Below, piece after piece: positions 7,168 to 9,569 of a DNA stretch of 9,569 nucleotides. Numbering within the stretch: position 1 is the stretch's first letter; every line of letters begins with the position of its first letter. The DNA comes from an uncultured Coriobacteriaceae bacterium (lineage in GTDB: Bacteria; Actinomycetota; Coriobacteriia; Coriobacteriales; QAMH01). The notes under the pieces are model-generated. The model did no database searches and was not told the origin of the DNA. It saw nothing but the letters and a program-made list of their open reading frames with translations. The position numbers were made by a program, and so were the translations under genes. Location: NCBI GenBank assembly GCA_902783925.1, contig CACZSV010000011.1, positions 1-9,569 of the forward strand. The letters are read 5' to 3'.

Positions 7168-7479
7168 ATGATTGTCACCACAAGCGATGTCGTACCAGGA
7201 CAGCAGGTACAGGTTCTCGGGCTCGTACGCGGAAACATCGTTACATCCAAGCATATCGGCCGCGACATCATGGCCGGTTTCAAGAACATCGCCGGCGGCG
7301 AGATCAAGAGCTACACCGACATGATGAACGAAGGACGCACAATTGCAGAGCAGCGTATGATCGCTGAGGCAGAAGCTCTCGGCGCAAACGCCATCATCTG
7401 CGCGCGTTATGCAAGCTCGTCTGTTATGGAAGGCACGCAGGAGATGCTCGCGTACGGCACCGCCGTCAAGATTCTGTAA
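7168..7479 (+). CDS. YbjQ/UPF0145 family protein
   Basis: This 103-residue cytosolic protein belongs to the YbjQ/UPF0145 family (Pfam heavy-metal-binding domain, DUF74), small proteins that assemble as pentamers in solved structures and whose role is not established. Family hallmarks are LGLVRGNIVTSKHIGRDIMAG (17-37), GGEIKSYTDMMNEGR (43-57), an alpha-helical stretch with ALGANAIICARY (70-81), and the final beta strand EMLAYGTAVKIL (92-103). The length equals the usual full length. The start is supported by AAAGGA (7155-7160) with a 7-base spacer. It has its own promoter region and overlaps the convergent HAD gene by 14 bases at the 3' end. The metal-binding label is a family name only; nothing in the sequence demonstrates metal binding. 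Confidence 0.93.
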   Translation: MIVTTSDVVPGQQVQVLGLVRGNIVTSKHIGRDIMAGFKNIAGGEIKSYTDMMNEGRTIAEQRMIAEAEALGANAIICARYASSSVMEGTQEMLAYGTAVKIL

Positions 7480-8119
7480 TCGCCTCGACTAATTCTGCAA
7501 ATGATGAGAATGCGTAGGCAGGTTGCTGCCTACGCACCTCTTCTTCGTCAAACATGCCCCACAGCGCAGCGATGCTCACGCACTGTGCGGCATTCGCCGC
7601 CTGGATATCAAAGGGGCTATCTCCTACATATGCGCATGTCTTCGGGTCAAGCCCGAGTTCGCGTGCGCCCATGATGAGCGGAGCCGGATGCGGTTTGTGC
7701 CGCTCGCAAGAATCTGCCCCAATGCAGCAATCGATGTACTGAGAGATTCCGCAAACCTCGAGTCCGTGCTGGGCAAGCCAACGCATCTTCGACGTGACAA
7801 CCCCCATGGCAAAGCCACGCTCATGGAGCTTAGTAAGGCCTTCTTGAACCCCATCAAATGCGCGGATGCGCTTGTCGTGAATTGCGTGATTGTATTCGCG
7901 ATAGGTGTGTGCAAGCTCTGCCGCAAGCTCGTGGTCGCCCTGAGCGAAGATGAGCATTTGCTCGTTGAGGGGGAGTCCGCCGGTTGCCGCGACTTCTTCT
8001 TCCGACACCCTGCGGCCGATCAGGCGTTCTGTGGCAAATTCAAACGACTCCATAATGAGCGCATGCGTATCCACCAGCGTGCCATCATTATCGAAGAGTA
8101 TGCCCTGCAGGTTTTTCAT
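7466..8119 (-). CDS. HAD-superfamily hydrolase, phosphoglycolate phosphatase / PpaX-like
   Basis: This is a 217-residue HAD subfamily I phosphatase with a helical cap. Motif I is FDNDGTLVD (9-17), where Asp10 is the expected nucleophile and Asp12 the acid/base; Asn at 11 is a permitted variant. Motif II is VVTSK (107-111, Thr109), the motif III lysine is in RHKPHP (140-145, Lys142), and motif IV is YVGDSPFDIQAA (164-175, Asp167 and Asp171). The cap spans about 18-80. The substrate is not determinable; phosphoglycolate, pyrophosphate and sugar phosphates are all used by relatives. An alternative TTG start 8 codons upstream exists, but the ATG at 8119 directly precedes the first strand as in homologues. 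No strong ribosome binding site is seen at either. Its 3' end overlaps ybjQ and contains that gene's terminator-like hairpin. Confidence 0.92.
   Translation of the reverse strand: MKNLQGILFDNDGTLVDTHALIMESFEFATERLIGRRVSEEEVAATGGLPLNEQMLIFAQGDHELAAELAHTYREYNHAIHDKRIRAFDGVQEGLTKLHERGFAMGVVTSKMRWLAQHGLEVCGISQYIDCCIGADSCERHKPHPAPLIMGARELGLDPKTCAYVGDSPFDIQAANAAQCVSIAALWGMFDEEEVRRQQPAYAFSSFAELVEAITES
7511..7536 (+). terminator. Terminator-like hairpin for ybjQ lying inside the HAD gene
   Basis: TGCGTAGGCAG (7511-7521), loop GTTG and CTGCCTACGCA (7526-7536) form a perfect 11-bp stem, followed on the plus strand by CCTCTTCTTCG. It is 32 bases past the ybjQ stop and within HAD codons for about RRQQPAYAF. 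The perfect pairing and position suggest transcription termination for ybjQ, though the tail is only pyrimidine-rich. Confidence 0.6.
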
Positions 8120-8372
8120 GCGAGCAAAGATACCACGAAGCAAAGAGAATGCTCGTGCAGGCGTGAATTTAGGCCAATTAGGGCTACAGGCTCTATTTCC
8201 CCCTCTATTAAACCTTCTTAGATATTTCGAAGGTCAAAGAAGTCTTCGGGATCCTTTCCCTAGCCGTCGATGCTGTCCAGATATTGGCCGCCCAAAACAA
8301 GACCTTCACCTCACTTGTCCAAGTCATATCAATTCTGGTTCGACAGAAGCAAGTCTGAAGTGTGTCATCTTT

Positions 8373-8441
8373 TTCGAATATCTGACGATTTTGAAGAATT
8401 ATTAAGATCATTTGGCAATTTTTTTGAATTACTGACGATTT
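8373..8441 (-). repeat. Left pair of a four-copy inverted motif array
   Basis: Two 19-base copies begin exactly 50 bases apart: TTCGAATATCTGACGATTT (8373-8391) and TTTGAATTACTGACGATTT (8423-8441). They differ at three positions. Both have T-rich sequence just 5'. They are oriented opposite to the right pair at 8535-8614, and the sequence between the copies also resembles (reverse-complemented) that between the right pair, including a TCATTTG block followed by CAA. Confidence 0.85.
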
Positions 8442-8534
8442 CCTTGACGCAGCTTCGCTTTTACCTCTTATCAATATTTGAAAACCCAAGCTTATCGAAC
8501 TGTCGTCTTCGTGCCCTTTGGCTCAGGAATGAAA

Positions 8535-8614
8535 AAATCGTCAGAGATTCGAATTTTTTGGCAAATGACAACACAAAATTCTGATAAATCGTCAGAGATT
8601 CGAATTTTTTGGCA
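8535..8614 (+). repeat. Right pair of a four-copy inverted motif array
   Basis: Two identical 29-base copies (8535-8563 and 8586-8614) begin 51 bases apart. Each starts AAATCGTCAGAGATTCGAA and continues through six T residues to GGCA. The reverse complement of the first 19 bases differs from the left copy at 8373 at a single position. The four copies are symmetric about position 8488, at an AAGCTT. The layout fits an operator array or the ends of a small inverted element; the family is not recognised. Confidence 0.9.
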
Positions 8615-8630
8615 TGCTTGCTACCATCCT

Positions 8631-8664
8631 CCACTGAGCTGGAGTCAGTATGATCTGACAGTGG
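8631..8664. repeat. Nested palindrome upstream of the small orphan gene
   Basis: GTCAG (8644-8648) and CTGAC (8655-8659) form an inner 5-bp inverted repeat, flanked by CCACTG (8631-8636) and CAGTGG (8659-8664). It lies 112 bases before the 8777 start. It could be an operator or a weak RNA hairpin; there is no T tract. Confidence 0.3.
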
Positions 8665-8776
8665 CGCAGGGCAAATTGCAGCTTCAAGTTTTCTCACTGC
8701 CCCAATATATGTACTCCTAGAAATCCCGTTTGCCCTACTCTTATCTTCATGGTGAGTGCAGGAAGATGGGGGAAAT

Positions 8777-9034
8777 ATGACAGGCGCCTGGACCATGACC
8801 GATGAGGGCGAATTCGTTCTCAACGAACCGTATGCAAGCAAGCTTGAAGAGGCAAAGTCAGTCGCGACGATGGCCTGGACGGCGGCAATGATGGAATGGC
8901 TCAGCGATGAGACAGGCTATGAAGAAGAAGCCCTTCTCGTTGAGTTCGTGAGACGCGCAAAGCTCGAGGGCAGGTCGCCCATGGAAATAGTCGAGTCGTT
9001 TGTAATCGAAGCTCTCGAGGGAAACCTCAGGTAG
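8777..9034 (+). CDS. Small acidic protein of unknown function
   Basis: This 85-residue protein is not recognised. It is soluble and acidic, with no signal peptide or membrane segment. It starts MTGAWTMTDEGEFVLNEP and is predicted largely helical from about residue 18 onward. SPMEIVESFVIEAL (68-81) looks like a terminal amphipathic helix. Four methionines and two tryptophans lie in the first 41 residues. An in-frame GTG lies 7 codons upstream at 8756; the ATG at 8777 is preferred because of the purine-rich AGGAAG (8760-8765) and GGGGG (8768-8772) before it, though spacing to either is not ideal. Its GC-rich third positions match the chromosomal genes rather than the AT-rich DNA upstream, which supports real coding. 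It ends 44 bases before tRNA-Arg. Function cannot be assigned. Confidence 0.65.
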   Translation: MTGAWTMTDEGEFVLNEPYASKLEEAKSVATMAWTAAMMEWLSDETGYEEEALLVEFVRRAKLEGRSPMEIVESFVIEALEGNLR

Positions 9035-9060
9035 TACCGCCATTCATCGAGCGCGCTTTC

Positions 9061-9069
9061 TGCTAGAAT
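9061..9069 (+). promoter_or_regulatory. Extended -10 promoter of tRNA-Arg
   Basis: TGCTAGAAT (TGn plus TAGAAT, five of six matches to consensus) ends 9 bases before the tRNA 5' end, giving a very short leader. A -35 is weak (ATTCAT at 9042-9047, spacer 16). Confidence 0.65.
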
Positions 9070-9078
9070 AGCGCCTGC

Positions 9079-9154
9079 GCCTCCGTAGCTCAGGGGATAG
9101 AGCACCGCTCTCCTAAAGCGGGTGTCGTACGTTCGAATCGTATCGGGGGCACCA
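9079..9154 (+). tRNA. tRNA-Arg(CCU), CCA encoded
   Basis: This 76-base cloverleaf decodes AGG. The acceptor stem pairs GCCTCCG (9079-9085) with CGGGGGC (9144-9150), including one T-G pair. The D arm pairs GCTC with GAGC. The anticodon stem CCGCT/AGCGG closes the loop CTCCTAA, with anticodon CCT at 9112-9114. The T arm is GTACG-TTCGAAT-CGTAT. The discriminator A and CCA end are encoded (9151-9154). It has its own extended -10 and a strong downstream terminator, so it appears to be a single-gene unit. Confidence 0.97.
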
Positions 9155-9164
9155 TAAAAACGAG

Positions 9165-9199
9165 GCGGTGCCCGACGATTTTGTCGGGCACCGCTTTTT
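9165..9199 (+). terminator. Strong intrinsic terminator of tRNA-Arg
   Basis: GCGGTGCCCGAC (9165-9176), loop GATTTT and GTCGGGCACCGC (9183-9194) form a perfect 12-bp stem followed by TTTTT (9195-9199), 10 bases after the tRNA end. An A run (9156-9160) precedes it, so it could also work from the other strand. Confidence 0.95.
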
Positions 9200-9329
9200 C
9201 GTTGGCAGACGAACAGCGGCTTCCAGCCCTGCTTGCAGCCCGAGTCTTTTGTTTTGGCGCAAAAGAGTCTTGGTAACACTTCGGTGCTCTTGTTGGCTGG
9301 CAATGGCGTGACGTAGAAAATGTTTTCGC

Positions 9330-9405
9330 GCCGCAGTCTCTCAGGGGATAGAGCACCGACCTCCTAGAGCTAGCGTTGTACGCTCAAATCGTATCGGGGG
9401 TACCA
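9330..9405 (+). pseudogene. Degenerate tRNA-Arg(CCU) copy
   Basis: This stretch has the same 76-base length as the tRNA at 9079 and aligns without gaps at 62 of 76 positions. Conserved blocks are CTCAGGGGATAGAGCACCG, CTCCTA around the CCT anticodon, AATCGTATCGGGGG and ACCA. Folding is broken: the acceptor stem has G-G and A-G mismatches (GCCGCAG against CGGGGGT), the anticodon stem CCGAC/AGCTA mostly fails to pair, and the T loop reads CTCAAAT instead of TTCGAAT. It is not expected to make a working tRNA. Likely origins are an old tandem duplication or the far end of an element integrated at the tRNA gene. Confidence 0.88.
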
Positions 9406-9569
9406 GAAATCAACAGGGTACTCAGCCAACGCTGGATACACTGTTATGCAATGTGATGCAAATACCAGCAAACAAGAATTATGGGCCAGAAACTAATCTT
9501 ATGGCTCAACCCTGCAGCCCGTCAGAACATCTTCCTCGAAACATACATGTTAAGAGCTGCACACAGCAA
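9406..9569. other. Window end; nothing identifiable
   Basis: This AT-richer stretch after the tRNA relic has no open frame with a ribosome binding site. It contains a short direct repeat, ATGCAA twice within about 16 bases (around 9446-9461), and no clear hairpin with a T tract. A gene could begin beyond the window. The spacer 9200-9329 likewise shows only an imperfect inverted repeat (TCTTTTG...CAAAAGA) and no gene. Confidence 0.4.

Larger units (their letters stand above)
8120..8776. other. 657-base AT-rich region without a convincing gene
   Basis: This region between the HAD gene and the small orphan gene is visibly more AT-rich than its surroundings and has many stops in most frames. It holds the four-copy inverted motif array (8373-8614) and a nested palindrome (8631-8664). 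Short open frames on both strands lack ribosome binding sites or recognisable domains. One minus-strand frame, 8461-8841, reads through the right-hand motif copies and is treated as doubtful. Nothing identifiable is seen in 8120-8372. Confidence 0.6.

Noticed and set aside
8451..8468. A 14-base match (TCGCTTTTACCTCT) shared with the nat ribosome-binding region at 4816-4829
   Set aside because: One exact 14-mer shared by chance within a window this size is not surprising, and no coding start follows in the second place.
8444..8474. Possible sigma-70 promoter TTGACG...TATCAA between the repeat pairs
   Set aside because: The spacer is 19 bases, the -10 is poor, and no gene begins downstream within a sensible distance.
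8373..8614. CRISPR array
   Set aside because: There are only four copies, in opposite orientations, with spacers of about 22-30 bases that resemble each other across the symmetry axis and no cas genes; this is not CRISPR organisation.
8917..9356. Minus-strand open frames crossing tRNA-Arg with peptides such as IRFERTTPALGERCSIP and TIRTYDTRFRRAVLYPLSYG
   Set aside because: These peptides are what antisense translation of a tRNA gene gives and are well-known spurious annotations; the tRNA explains the sequence.

Overview
This 9.6 kb window looks like chromosomal DNA of a moderately high-GC Gram-positive bacterium. I infer an anaerobic actinomycete of the Coriobacteriia (Eggerthellaceae-like). 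The reasons are the GC-rich third codon positions, strong Shine-Dalgarno sites, a def-fmt-rsmB cluster, a DUF2207 membrane protein with a poly-glycine tail, a YbjQ protein, and a hairpin that resembles short repeats I associate with that class. No marker in the window proves the lineage.

Layout. Positions 1-190 hold two imperfect tandem hairpin units and two GC-rich hairpins downstream of the first operon. On the minus strand, 191-3008 is an operon read in the order def (peptide deformylase), fmt (methionyl-tRNA formyltransferase), rsmB (16S rRNA m5C methyltransferase). It links formylation of initiator tRNA, deformylation of nascent proteins and ribosome modification. Divergent from it is a stand-alone NAD(P)H-hydrate epimerase (3154-3852), a metabolite-repair enzyme. 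A 190-base gap with a REP-like hairpin and a terminator-like hairpin separates it from a convergent arylamine N-acetyltransferase gene (4044-4817, minus). Divergent from that gene is a large DUF2207 membrane protein (4967-6910). Next come a YbjQ/UPF0145 small protein (7168-7479) and, convergent and overlapping it by 14 bases, a HAD-family phosphatase (7466-8119, minus). The likely terminator of ybjQ lies inside the HAD coding sequence.

Positions 8120-8776 have no convincing gene and are visibly more AT-rich. They carry the most unusual structure here: four copies of a 19-29 bp motif, two in one orientation about 50 bp apart and two in the other about 51 bp apart, symmetric about position 8488. 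A small orphan acidic protein gene (8777-9034) follows. Then come a tRNA-Arg(CCU) gene with encoded CCA and a strong terminator, and about 175 bp further a same-length degenerate copy of that tRNA. The copy suggests a tRNA-targeted integration or duplication scar. The last 160 bases hold nothing I can identify.

Most genes are ordinary housekeeping or accessory enzymes. I did not find a clear new multi-gene system. The inverted repeat array and the tRNA relic at the right end are the best leads.
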